This document shows, in pieces, positions 26,186-34,451 of a DNA stretch of 64,000 nt. Source of the DNA: Marininema halotolerans (GTDB lineage: Bacteria > Bacillota > Bacilli > Thermoactinomycetales > DSM-45169); assembly GCF_900116235.1 (NCBI RefSeq), contig NZ_FPAA01000008.1:62001-126000 (forward strand). The letters are read 5' to 3'. The translations under genes were made by a program, and so were the position numbers. The number at the start of each line of letters is the position of its first letter. The stretch's first letter is position 1. The notes beneath the pieces are model-generated. The model was not told the origin of the DNA and did no database searches. It saw only the letters and a program-made list of their open reading frames with translations.

Positions 26186-27264
26186 AATACAATATCGACA
26201 GCCCCCAAGATGGCAATCAAATTGGATACATTTTCTCCCTTTAACAGGTGAGGTAATATTTGTAGATTACTAAAGGAGGGGCGCTTCCAATGAATTCGCC
26301 AGGGTTTATCCTTCCCTTTGCTAATTACATGAACACCCAGCTCGCCTCGGGGATTTTCTACTGCTGCATAGACTTCTCCTTCAGGCGGTCGCAATACACG
26401 GGGAACTTTTGCCATGATCGCCCCTGATTCAGGAAACGAATCAATGGCTTGTTCAACAATGGATAAACTCTCTTTCATTTCTTCCATACGAAGGTCGAAT
26501 CGAGATCGACAATCTCCTTCGGTCGCAATGGGTACCTTAAAATCAAATCGCTCATAAATAGAGTATGGAGCATCTTTACGTAAATCCCGGGGCACTCCTG
26601 TGCAACGCAAGCACGGACCGGACAGACCATAACGAATTGCGGTTTCTTGATCATACTTTCCGATTCCTTTTACCCTGGATAAAAAGATTTCATTTCCACC
26701 AGCAAGGTCCATATACTCTTGATGCTTCAGCCGCAATTCTTTGACTAATTCCGAAACCTTTCCAATCCAGCCAACGGGGGCATCCCATTTCACACCCCCC
26801 ACGCGCATATAATTGTAGGTAAGTCGAGCGCCACACAATTCATTAAATAAGTCCACAATTTTTTCTCGATCACGAAAAGCAAATAAAAACGGACTCATCG
26901 CTCCGATATCCAATAAATATGTACCAAACCAGACAAGGTGGCTTGCCACTCGATTCAGCTCATTGACAATAATACGCAAATATTCCGCTCGCTCAGGAAC
27001 TTCAATGTCCATTAACATCTCCACTGCATGGACAAGAGCGTGGTTGTTATTCATTGCATTGACATAATCCATTCGATCGGTATAAGGGATGATCTGTGTA
27101 TATGTAAGATCTTCTGCCAATTTTTCTGTTCCTCGGTGGAGGTAACCAATCACGGGAGTTGCTTCTTTGATTACTTCACCATCGATACGCAGTACAAGCC
27201 GGAATACTCCATGGGTACTTGGGTGTTGTGGTCCCACATTTAAGAGCATTTCTTCTGTCCGCAT
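26167..27264 (-). CDS. nuoD: NADH-quinone oxidoreductase subunit D (NuoD), solitary
   Basis: The 365-residue protein is a full-length 49-kDa-type complex I subunit: NVGPQHPSTHGVFRLVL at the start, GYLHRGTEKLAE, and the family ending ILGAVDIVLGDVD. It would help bind quinone at the base of the peripheral arm. GAGGGGG precedes the ATG. None of nuoA-C or nuoH-N lies in the window, so it is an orphan copy or part of a dispersed set. The last base pairs of its reading frame, including the stop TGA at 26167-26169, are supplied by the inserted tnpB element. Confidence 0.92.
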   Translation of the reverse strand: MRTEEMLLNVGPQHPSTHGVFRLVLRIDGEVIKEATPVIGYLHRGTEKLAEDLTYTQIIPYTDRMDYVNAMNNNHALVHAVEMLMDIEVPERAEYLRIIVNELNRVASHLVWFGTYLLDIGAMSPFLFAFRDREKIVDLFNELCGARLTYNYMRVGGVKWDAPVGWIGKVSELVKELRLKHQEYMDLAGGNEIFLSRVKGIGKYDQETAIRYGLSGPCLRCTGVPRDLRKDAPYSIYERFDFKVPIATEGDCRSRFDLRMEEMKESLSIVEQAIDSFPESGAIMAKVPRVLRPPEGEVYAAVENPRGELGVHVISKGKDKPWRIHWKRPSFSNLQILPHLLKGENVSNLIAILGAVDIVLGDVDA

Positions 27265-27353
27265 AACTAGCCCCCTCTTCCCTTCTGATACGCCCTCGCA
27301 ATATGAGTATTAATAATTTTCGTTCATCAATCACTATTCGCTATTTTATCATG

Positions 27354-27389
27354 AAAAAGGGGGCTTTTCCATGTGAAAAGCCTCCTTTC
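27354..27389 (-). terminator. Terminator after M42 aminopeptidase gene
   Basis: AAAGGAGGCTTTTC pairs with GGAAAAGCCCCCTTT (minus strand) across a short loop, with one bulge and a T-run, just below the stop at 27396. Confidence 0.88.
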
Positions 27390-27395
27390 ATCTCT

Positions 27396-28472
27396 CTATT
27401 CTTTAAAAGCAGTAAAGGATTTCACCCGATCACGATCCAGTTTTTTGATCGTCTCCGCCAATAATTTAATCGCGGCTTCCGTATCTTTTTTGCTAACCAT
27501 CGAAACATGACTATGAATATACCGGGCAGGAACGCCAACAACTAACGATGGGATCCCACGGTGAAACAGGTGGAATTGACCAGCATCCGTGCCGCCCCCC
27601 ATCATGGTATCTACTTGGTAAGGAATTTGATGCTCTTCTGCTGTCTCAATGACCAGATCACGCAACCCCACATTGGGTATCATGGTTGCATCTAAGAAGG
27701 TGATGAGCGCCCCACCACCTAGCTTCGGTTTGGTACCATCACTCGTAGGTCCATCTTGGGCAATCCCCACATCGACAGCAAAGGCGATATCCGGCTCGAC
27801 AGCCCGGGGGGCCGTATTGGCTCCTCTTAATCCCACTTCTTCCTGTACCGTTGCACCTCCCAAAAGGGTATTGGGATGATCTTCATTCTTCAACATTTTT
27901 AATACTTCCAGCACAATATAACATCCTAGACGATCATCCAATGCCTTTGCCAAAATGGTGTCATGATCAGGCATCACCTCAAAGGGGCATATCGGCAATA
28001 CCGGATCCCCTACTTTAATTCCCCATTTTTTCACTTGCTCAGCATCCTTAGCCCCTACATCGATATACATCTCCCTCATCGGATACACCCGATTGCGCTC
28101 CTCAGGTTTAAGTAGGTGGGGAGGCTTCGATCCGATCACACCTGTAAAGTTTCGATTGGTTGACATAATCGTCACCCGTTGCGAAAGTAACACCTGATCC
28201 CACCACCCCCCCAAAGGGGTAAAATAGAGATATCCACTTTTATGGATCTCTGTAACCATAAAACCGACTTCATCCATATGTCCCGCTAGCATAATTCGCG
28301 GGCCATCACCGACGCCTACTTTTTCACCAAAAATACTACCCATTCCATCCGTAATCATGTTTTTGCAACCAGAGGATTCTAACTCACGTCGCATGATATG
28401 ACGTACATTCCCCTCATTTCCGGAGACTGCATTTGCTTCTGTTAATTCTTTAAGCAGTTCCAATTCATACAC
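27396..28472 (-). CDS. M42-family aminopeptidase (PepA/FrvX/YsdC-like)
   Basis: This 358-residue cytoplasmic metallopeptidase has the two-metal-site sequence of the M42 family: AGHMDEVGFM (His ligand and Asp), AKALDDRLGC (bridging Asp), TVQEEVGLRGA (the Glu-Glu pair), FAVDVG and a late YIHSHVSMVS His ligand. It would trim peptides from their N-termini and form large hollow complexes like its relatives. GAGGAG lies five bases before the ATG. It is a single-gene unit. Confidence 0.93.
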   Translation of the reverse strand: MYELELLKELTEANAVSGNEGNVRHIMRRELESSGCKNMITDGMGSIFGEKVGVGDGPRIMLAGHMDEVGFMVTEIHKSGYLYFTPLGGWWDQVLLSQRVTIMSTNRNFTGVIGSKPPHLLKPEERNRVYPMREMYIDVGAKDAEQVKKWGIKVGDPVLPICPFEVMPDHDTILAKALDDRLGCYIVLEVLKMLKNEDHPNTLLGGATVQEEVGLRGANTAPRAVEPDIAFAVDVGIAQDGPTSDGTKPKLGGGALITFLDATMIPNVGLRDLVIETAEEHQIPYQVDTMMGGGTDAGQFHLFHRGIPSLVVGVPARYIHSHVSMVSKKDTEAAIKLLAETIKKLDRDRVKSFTAFKE

Positions 28473-28631
28473 ACTCCTCTGTCAATTTGGCTTCTCTAGG
28501 TAGTATGGATGAAAGATATAAGATTTATTTCATCTTCAAGACAACAGCATAAAACCCCATCGACTCCAGGATAATAATAGTCATTCCAACACTCTCGGTT
28601 GTGCGACCAACAAGAGAGGAGCGTATGCATC

Positions 28632-30320
28632 TTGGAGCCTTATCTATACAGCCCATTTTGGTCACGTTGGCTAATCATGATGATCGTGACACTACTCCTG
28701 TGGGGGAATAGCCTTTTTTACCCCCAAGCCATTTTTGCTACTCAGCTCACCCCTCCACTCCCGCTCACCGCTCCAACAAACTCTATCCTCGGTGATTATG
28801 CAGGAGAGATTCGGGAGAGTCATCCGCGCCGAGATGGTATTCGACATATCGATACCCCTCGAACCATTCGCAAGCTAAAAGAGCTTGGCGTGAATACTTA
28901 CTTCTATCTCGTATGGCATCAATCTACTGACTGGAATGACCTACGTCAGGAATTTCTCCCTGCTGCCCAAAAGGCAGACATCCATGTCTGGGTGTACCTT
29001 GTGCCTCCCTCCGAAGCACGATCCATTCAATCAGAACCCTTTGGAACAGACTTTGTTGCATGGTTTCGTGCGGTTGGAAGCGTTTCAAAAAAATACGATC
29101 ATCTCAAAGGGATTGTAATTGATGACTTCAACCACAATTTTTCATTTTTTAATCCAACCTATGTCAAACGAATGCGGGCAGCAGGTGCTACCTTCAACCC
29201 CCATTTACAATTTGTACCGCAAATATATTACAGTGCAATCCATTCACGCACGCTACATCCCTATCGCAACCTTATCGACGGTGTATTAATGACGTTTCGT
29301 GATGGTCAATTTCGTAATACACAACGTACTCAATACCTACAAAAACAGATTGATCATGCCGCTCAAATCCTTTCCTCAATGCATTTACCCTTCTACTTAA
29401 TGGTCCATGCAAGTAAATTATCCGCTACACCCGCGAGTCCCACTGTGAATTATGTAAAGAAAAGTTTAGGGATAGGCATGAGGAATTTAGCTGCCGGAAA
29501 GATTCAGGGATTGGTTACTTATGTCCTTTATAAAGAGTGGTTTGCTGAGCAACGCGAAAAGATTGCTCATTCTGGCTATGGGTATGCCAGTATGTTTGTC
29601 CCCCCTGACCGCAAACCATTACCCGGTGTGTACGGGGAAATCAAGCAAGTGATCTACCCAGATCCCTCAGCAAAAGATTACCAACTCACCTTCACCCATA
29701 TGGATGTCTATTCCCATCGCATTCGACGTGGACAATACTGGAAACAGATCCTTATCAATGGACAGGTTGTTTGGCAACAAGATGTGACAAAGGGATGGCT
29801 TAATCGTTGGCAAACGCAAAGGATCGACCTATCCAAAGTCCTAAACGGTAAAAAGGAAGCCGTCATCAGCCTCCGCCTCTTACGCAACCATACGCCTTCC
29901 ACTCGTTCATGGCTTTATGTGGGCTTTGATTCGTTAATCCCTCGTGGTTTTTCCTTAGAAAATGCACGCTTTGAAGAAAAACAAGGATGGTCTTCTTTTT
30001 CCAATCACCCATCGTTGTTAACTAGCCTTCTTTTTTATGACCCAAAACGGCGCTTTCGCGTCTACCTCACTACAATGGCTGATAATACAGCTTATCGATT
30101 ATTAGATGATACTCGGCAAACAGGAAATCCTGCCCTTGTTTCCAGTGGCGAAACGGTTTTACAACACCTTATCCATGACAGAAAAAAATCGGCCCAACAC
30201 GAGCTAAACCATTGTCTTGAGCTGATCCACAAGGAAAAGGATACCCTTTCGCCCTCTCTTTATGAGCATCTGCTTGCACAAGCAAAACGACTGGATCGCC
30301 TTTTAAATATTTCGTGGTAA
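28632..30320 (+). CDS. Secreted TIM-barrel-like protein with C-terminal beta domain
   Basis: The protein (about 562 residues) starts with an uncleaved or cleavable signal segment (WLIMMIVTLLLWGNSLF), then a region with the look of a glycosidase barrel: VWHQSTDWNDL, LKGIVIDDFNHNFSFF, QFVPQIYYSA and GLVTYVLYKEW. The acidic pair in VIDDF is a possible catalytic site. From about residue 340 a beta-rich domain follows, perhaps carbohydrate binding, with a helical tail. No standard family is recognised. The frame opens with TTG at 28599; TTG at 28632, ten bases after AGGAG, is preferred. A 28-codon out-of-frame ATG reading frame at 28625 overlaps the start. Confidence 0.72.
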   Translation: MEPYLYSPFWSRWLIMMIVTLLLWGNSLFYPQAIFATQLTPPLPLTAPTNSILGDYAGEIRESHPRRDGIRHIDTPRTIRKLKELGVNTYFYLVWHQSTDWNDLRQEFLPAAQKADIHVWVYLVPPSEARSIQSEPFGTDFVAWFRAVGSVSKKYDHLKGIVIDDFNHNFSFFNPTYVKRMRAAGATFNPHLQFVPQIYYSAIHSRTLHPYRNLIDGVLMTFRDGQFRNTQRTQYLQKQIDHAAQILSSMHLPFYLMVHASKLSATPASPTVNYVKKSLGIGMRNLAAGKIQGLVTYVLYKEWFAEQREKIAHSGYGYASMFVPPDRKPLPGVYGEIKQVIYPDPSAKDYQLTFTHMDVYSHRIRRGQYWKQILINGQVVWQQDVTKGWLNRWQTQRIDLSKVLNGKKEAVISLRLLRNHTPSTRSWLYVGFDSLIPRGFSLENARFEEKQGWSSFSNHPSLLTSLLFYDPKRRFRVYLTTMADNTAYRLLDDTRQTGNPALVSSGETVLQHLIHDRKKSAQHELNHCLELIHKEKDTLSPSLYEHLLAQAKRLDRLLNISW

Positions 30321-30328
30321 ATCCATAT

Positions 30329-30361
30329 AAAAACCCCCTCGATATGTATCGAGGGGGTTTC
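30329..30361. terminator. Bidirectional terminator
   Basis: A perfect fourteen-base stem (30331-30344 with 30347-30360), AAACCCCCTCGATA and its complement, closes the secreted-protein gene and could also end the small minus-strand reading frame at 30373. Confidence 0.9.
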
Positions 30362-30372
30362 AAGTCATGTCG

Positions 30373-30435
30373 TTAGCCTGCCCAATGAGTTAATGCCCCA
30401 AGGACAGCACCTGCTAGATATCCTACCCACCACAT
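30373..30435 (-). CDS. Possible 20-residue membrane peptide
   Basis: ATG at 30435, ten bases after GGAG, opens a frame encoding MWWVGYLAGAVLGALTHWAG and then TAA. The product is a short aromatic-ended hydrophobic helix, and a terminator follows at once. Such micro-genes exist in spore formers, but at this length chance cannot be ruled out. Confidence 0.35.
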   Translation of the reverse strand: MWWVGYLAGAVLGALTHWAG

Positions 30436-30521
30436 TAGGGATCAGCTCCACTAAGTCATGCATCATGTTGCTTATCATTGATTATTCCCTCGGCGCATCC
30501 TCCCTATACATCTCCCATCAC

Positions 30522-30815
30522 CTACAAGCCATGCCAAGTCCTGCTTCCTTGCTGAAGGAAGTTATCGGTTCCATCGGCAATCGCTAGCTCGTTTTCGAGA
30601 AAGTTGATGACATTCATATAATACATAGCAGCTTCCTCTTCTTGTCCCTGGGTTAACAGATCCCGATAGGTGATGTAACTTTCTCGTAACAATTGAAACT
30701 TCCCCTTAAATTGATGTTTGGACATTAACGGAGGACGGTGATCCCCTTCTTCTGACCAAAATAAACGATACCGCTCTTGATAAGCTTCGTATGTGGTAAA
30801 TGGATGGCGACGCAT
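30522..30815 (-). CDS. Conserved hypothetical 97-residue helical protein
   Basis: The protein is mostly alpha-helical and soluble, with an N-terminal aromatic and basic part (PFTTYEAYQERYRLFW) and a middle coiled-coil-like stretch ending NVINFLENELAIADG. No cysteine or catalytic motif stands out. It lies on the minus strand between two terminators, so it is probably monocistronic. The family is not recognised. Confidence 0.6.
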   Translation of the reverse strand: MRRHPFTTYEAYQERYRLFWSEEGDHRPPLMSKHQFKGKFQLLRESYITYRDLLTQGQEEEAAMYYMNVINFLENELAIADGTDNFLQQGSRTWHGL

Positions 30816-30903
30816 GCTACTCTCATCCCCTCCCTACATAAGTTGCCCCTATCTTTCCACTGACACCTCCAGCTCATGCGAAAGGATTTCTTCCCCTTTA
30901 TGG

Positions 30904-30941
30904 AATCAAAAAACACTCCTGATCAGGAGTGTTTTTTGATT
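30904..30941. terminator. Perfectly palindromic terminator
   Basis: The whole 38-base stretch reads the same on both strands: CAAAAAACACTCCT, then GATC, then the complement. It overlaps the stop codon of the GDSL hydrolase gene (30940-30942) and can stop transcription from either side. Confidence 0.92.
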
Positions 30942-31752
30942 AACCCTTACCAGCTGCAGATTGTTTACCTTCACGAATATTATTCAAAATTCCCAGCGCA
31001 ATCAACTTATACCCATGGTCATTGGGATGAATTTGATCAGATAACCAATTTTCACCACCATGCTGAAGTCGTTCATTCACATCCACTACGCGTGTCGTTG
31101 GATATTGATAGGCGACTTCCTTCAACCCTACATTCCATTTTTCCATCAACGTATTAGAAATCGAATAATAAGGTTTACTTGATGATACGGGATTATACAG
31201 TGAAGTCATTACGATCGGAGCCTTTGGATTCAACTCACGAATGTGAGATAACGTTTTCGATAAGTTCTCTTTATATTGACGTTGAATCGTATGAAATTTG
31301 GACACCACTGAGAGGGGATCTTTGTTCTCTAATGCCACTTTCACAAGATCATTTCCCCCTATGGTTAAGGAAATAAAATCCGCATTTTTGATCTCATTTT
31401 GAATGTCGGGTGTTCTCACATAATCATACAATTTTTTGGAGGTTTGGCCGACAACCCCTCGGTTTTCCAAATGCATCGGAATTTTTTGTTCCGCAAGCTC
31501 TTCTGCTACTACCGAACTGTAGCCATGATTCAGTTTCGAACCATAACCCCTGGCGACAGAATCACCTAAGACGAGATAATTTAGTTCTTCTTTTTCCGCC
31601 GCGGTCTTTTTTAGCCTCTCCATGATGTTGGTATGAGTAAGCATTACCGGCTCCGCCGGGGTTTGCGCAAACATTATTTCTATAAAAGGATAAAATTTTA
31701 CTGTAATGAACACCAGAGAGAGGCTTAGAGCGACCAGAATCCACTTTTTCAT
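30940..31752 (-). CDS. Secreted or membrane-anchored GDSL/SGNH hydrolase (YpmR-like)
   Basis: The 270-residue protein has an N-terminal hydrophobic anchor (WILVALSLSLVFITV) and an SGNH hydrolase domain with its four blocks: LVLGDSVARG (Ser nucleophile), NRGVVGQTS, LTIGGNDL (Gly/Asn oxyanion residues) and SDQIHPNDHGY (Asp-x-x-His). It would cleave ester bonds outside the cell, in lipids or acetylated polymers. The stop overlaps the terminator. Confidence 0.9.
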   Translation of the reverse strand: MKKWILVALSLSLVFITVKFYPFIEIMFAQTPAEPVMLTHTNIMERLKKTAAEKEELNYLVLGDSVARGYGSKLNHGYSSVVAEELAEQKIPMHLENRGVVGQTSKKLYDYVRTPDIQNEIKNADFISLTIGGNDLVKVALENKDPLSVVSKFHTIQRQYKENLSKTLSHIRELNPKAPIVMTSLYNPVSSSKPYYSISNTLMEKWNVGLKEVAYQYPTTRVVDVNERLQHGGENWLSDQIHPNDHGYKLIALGILNNIREGKQSAAGKG

Positions 31753-31885
31753 CGCTGTGCCCCTCCTTTAAATACCTATACCCTATCGCTTCACGATTTG
31801 CGCAGGATTGATTTAGTATCAAAAGGATACCATGTGATTATTACTCACGCTTCACAGCCATTTAACAGTTATTTTACACGCACAT

Positions 31886-31916
31886 AAAAAAATGACGCTA
31901 ACCTTCGCGTCATTTG
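31886..31916 (-). terminator. Terminator of rnpB
   Basis: AATGACGC (31891-31898) pairs with GCGTCATT (31907-31914), and a run of seven T follows on the minus strand, about twenty bases after the RNase P RNA 3' end. Confidence 0.88.
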
Positions 31917-31934
31917 GTCTAGTTATTCATAATT

Positions 31935-32357
31935 GGAAAGCAAACCATAAGCCGAGTTCTGTACTCTTCGTGGTCAAAACAGCAATTGTCGCAATGCCTC
32001 CCACGGTATAGAGTGGCAATCATCTGTCTAGGCGATGTATTGCTACACCGCTCAAGCGACCAACCCGAGATCACTGCGGGCTACAGCTTCGCTTAAAAGC
32101 GTTGATCTCTTTAAGGTCTTGCTCCAGGTGGGGTTTACCTAGCCAGTATGTCTCCATACTGCTGGTGCGCTCTTACCGCACCGTTGCATCCTTACCTGTG
32201 AGAGGGCACCCCTCTCCATCGGCGGTCTTCATTTCTGTGGCACTAGCCTTAGAGTTGCCTCCACCGGCCGTTAGCCGGCACCCTGCCCTATAGAGCTCGG
32301 ACTTTCCTCCCGTGGGGCCTTGCGGCGCTCCACCGGCGATTGCCCGGTTTACTTTCC
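31935..32357 (-). ncRNA. rnpB: RNase P RNA, class A-like
   Basis: The minus strand carries the universal P4 and core pieces: GAGGAAAGTCCGAGCTC near the 5' end, GGCAGGGTGCCGGCTAACGG, GTGCCACAGAAA, GGTAAACCCCACCTGGAGCAAGACC, CTTGAGCGG ... CGCCTAGACAGATGATTGCC and ACAGAACTCGGCTTAT near the 3' end. The two ends form a twelve-base P1 helix (GGAAAGTAAACC with GGTTTGCTTTCC), which fixes the limits. The order GCAGGGTGCC ... GGTAAGAGCGCACC follows the E. coli-like class A fold; the motifs special to the Bacillus class B RNA are not seen. It processes tRNA 5' ends with RnpA. Confidence 0.95.
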
Positions 32358-32408
32358 AGTTTGAAAGCGACATTCACCATTGTACCAAAAATAAAAAGGT
32401 GAAGCAAC

Positions 32409-33512
32409 TCAAACAAAAGTAAATGGATTGGTATCCACAGTGGTTACCTCTACCTGTACAGAAGGAAGCATTTTTTGCAATCGATCCTTTACTGTTTCCA
32501 ATACCAACTCTTCCGCATGATGGCCGGGATCAAGCAGAGTAAGTCCTTCCGCTTTGGCATCCATCACCGTGTGGTGATCAAGATCCCCTGTAATATAGAC
32601 ATCCGCTCCTTGAGAAAGCGCTTCTCTATAGTATCCGCCTCCAGAACCACCTAGAACAGCTACTCGATTTACCAAGTGATCGGGCTCGCCGACCATACGC
32701 AATCCAGTCAGTCGATAAGCGGTTTTCATTTTTTCAGCTAATTCTTGAAGGGTCATGGTTGATGGCAAGCTTCCCACTCGTCCAATGCCAACCACCTTTC
32801 CTTGCAAATCCAATGGATACATATCATAAGCCACTTCTTCATAAGGATGAGCGTTTTTCATGGCTTGAATTACGGATTCTCGTACTTCGGTGGATACAAT
32901 TGTCTCCAAACGCACTTCGGAAACCTTCGCTAGTTCTCCTTGTTTTCCGATGTACGGATCACTGCCCGCACCCGGTAAAAATGTACCGGTTCCTTCAAGA
33001 TTAAATGTACAGTGACTATAATCTCCAATCGCCCCAGCACCCGCTTCACACATGGCCGTAAGAACTTTTTCATGATGAGAGTCTGGAATAAAAACGACAA
33101 TTTTATGATAGGACGGCCTATTGGTAGGCAGAAGAACCTCACGATCTTTTATACCGAGAAGATCACACATCACATCATTTACTCCACCCTCTGCGGCATC
33201 CAGATTGGTATGGGCGATAAAGACATTAATCTTGTGGGTGAGCAATTTGGCATACATTCTCCCAGCAGGTCGATCGGTTCGCAAATCCTTTAGTGGTCGA
33301 AAGATAATAGCGTGATGAGCCACAATCCAATTCGCACCCATGCGAATCGCTTCATCCACCACCGCTTCAGTAACATCCAGAGCAACGAGAACCCCTTTGA
33401 CTTCCTCATCAGGTTCACCCACTTGTAAGCCAATACGGTCTTTTTCCATCGCCATATGTTTTGGCGCCCAAACTTCCATTGCCTGAATTAATTCGGTTCC
33501 TTTAATCGTCAT
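32409..33512 (-). CDS. nif3: Nif3-like dinuclear metal protein (YqfO, DUF34)
   Basis: The 367-residue protein has the NIF3 metal-binding halves (GANWIVAHHAIIF, then FIAHTNLDAAEGG, and TGDLDHHTVMDAKAEGLTLLDPGHHAEE near the end) separated by the PII-like insert found in Bacillales YqfO. It may act as a GTP cyclohydrolase-like or metal-insertion protein; its role is not settled. ATG at 33512 lies eight bases from GAGGAGG and overlaps the trmK stop by four bases, so the two genes are coupled as in other Bacillales. Confidence 0.94.
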   Translation of the reverse strand: MTIKGTELIQAMEVWAPKHMAMEKDRIGLQVGEPDEEVKGVLVALDVTEAVVDEAIRMGANWIVAHHAIIFRPLKDLRTDRPAGRMYAKLLTHKINVFIAHTNLDAAEGGVNDVMCDLLGIKDREVLLPTNRPSYHKIVVFIPDSHHEKVLTAMCEAGAGAIGDYSHCTFNLEGTGTFLPGAGSDPYIGKQGELAKVSEVRLETIVSTEVRESVIQAMKNAHPYEEVAYDMYPLDLQGKVVGIGRVGSLPSTMTLQELAEKMKTAYRLTGLRMVGEPDHLVNRVAVLGGSGGGYYREALSQGADVYITGDLDHHTVMDAKAEGLTLLDPGHHAEELVLETVKDRLQKMLPSVQVEVTTVDTNPFTFV

Positions 33513-34249
33513 TGGAGTAACCTCCTCCATGTCTCTAACTCTTCTTCAAGGTGTTGTTTACGCACCTGTGCTTTCTGGGACCGTCCGGCAGCAAGATCTT
33601 TTAAAATCCGCTCTCGTTCTGCAATGGTTTCTTTAATGTGTCCCTGGATCAGGGGATGCTTTTCTTTCCATAAAATCGGGCCCACTTCCATTGCAATCTC
33701 AAGAGGTAGATCAATCCGCTGATAGGGCTTGGATACGTCTCCTGGCTCTGCAACCAAAATCGTATAAACAATCCCACCATCTTCGACTAAGTCTTCGGCA
33801 ATCAATTGCCAACCATGTTCAAATAGCCACTTTCTAAGACGTACTTGTCCATTATTGGGTTGCAAGACAAGCCGCCTTACCCCTTCCAGTTCATCCGCCC
33901 CTTTATCTAAAATCGAAGCGATGAGTGCACCTCCCATCCCTGCAATCATGATCACTTCCGCTTCACCTGGGGCAATCACCTCAAGGCCATCCCCTTTGCG
34001 AACGGAAATTTCCCTCTCCATCCCCAGTGCATATACCCGATCCCGCGCATTTTTAAAGGGACCCCAATTCACTTCACCAGCGACTCCACTTGCGACGCGC
34101 CCTTCACTCACCAGGTAGGACAATAACATGGCATGATCTGCACCAATGTCAGCAACTCGCTGGCTTTGTGGCACATAACGAGCCACTCTAGTTAGTCGCG
34201 TTGATAATTCATCGCGCATCCCATTTCGCCCCACTTGTTCATTCTTCAT
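33509..34249 (-). CDS. trmK: tRNA (adenine22-N1)-methyltransferase TrmK (YqfN)
   Basis: The 246-residue enzyme has SAM motif VADIGADHAMLLSYLV, then KGDGLEVIAPGEAEVIMIAGMGGALI and the LQPNNGQVRLRKWLFEHGW block, all diagnostic of TrmK. It methylates N1 of A22 in tRNA. ATG at 34249 is used, with AAAGGAG eleven bases upstream; the frame is open to 34282. It immediately precedes nif3 as in B. subtilis, where the pair follows sigA; here catabolic genes separate them from sigA. Confidence 0.94.
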   Translation of the reverse strand: MKNEQVGRNGMRDELSTRLTRVARYVPQSQRVADIGADHAMLLSYLVSEGRVASGVAGEVNWGPFKNARDRVYALGMEREISVRKGDGLEVIAPGEAEVIMIAGMGGALIASILDKGADELEGVRRLVLQPNNGQVRLRKWLFEHGWQLIAEDLVEDGGIVYTILVAEPGDVSKPYQRIDLPLEIAMEVGPILWKEKHPLIQGHIKETIAERERILKDLAAGRSQKAQVRKQHLEEELETWRRLLQ

Positions 34250-34451
34250 ACCCAACCCGCTCCTTTGACAAATTCCCTTCAATTATACCCAAAGAAGTGG
34301 ATACCTTCATCCCTTACTCTCATTTCACAAATGAAAAAGCCCCCTGAACTCTCTCCCGTTTCCAAGTGAAAAAGGCGGCACCCATTTCACTTTGAATTTA
34401 CCGTCAGAGATTTAAAGGAGCTTTTGGTGGTTGAAATATCACACCGATCCA

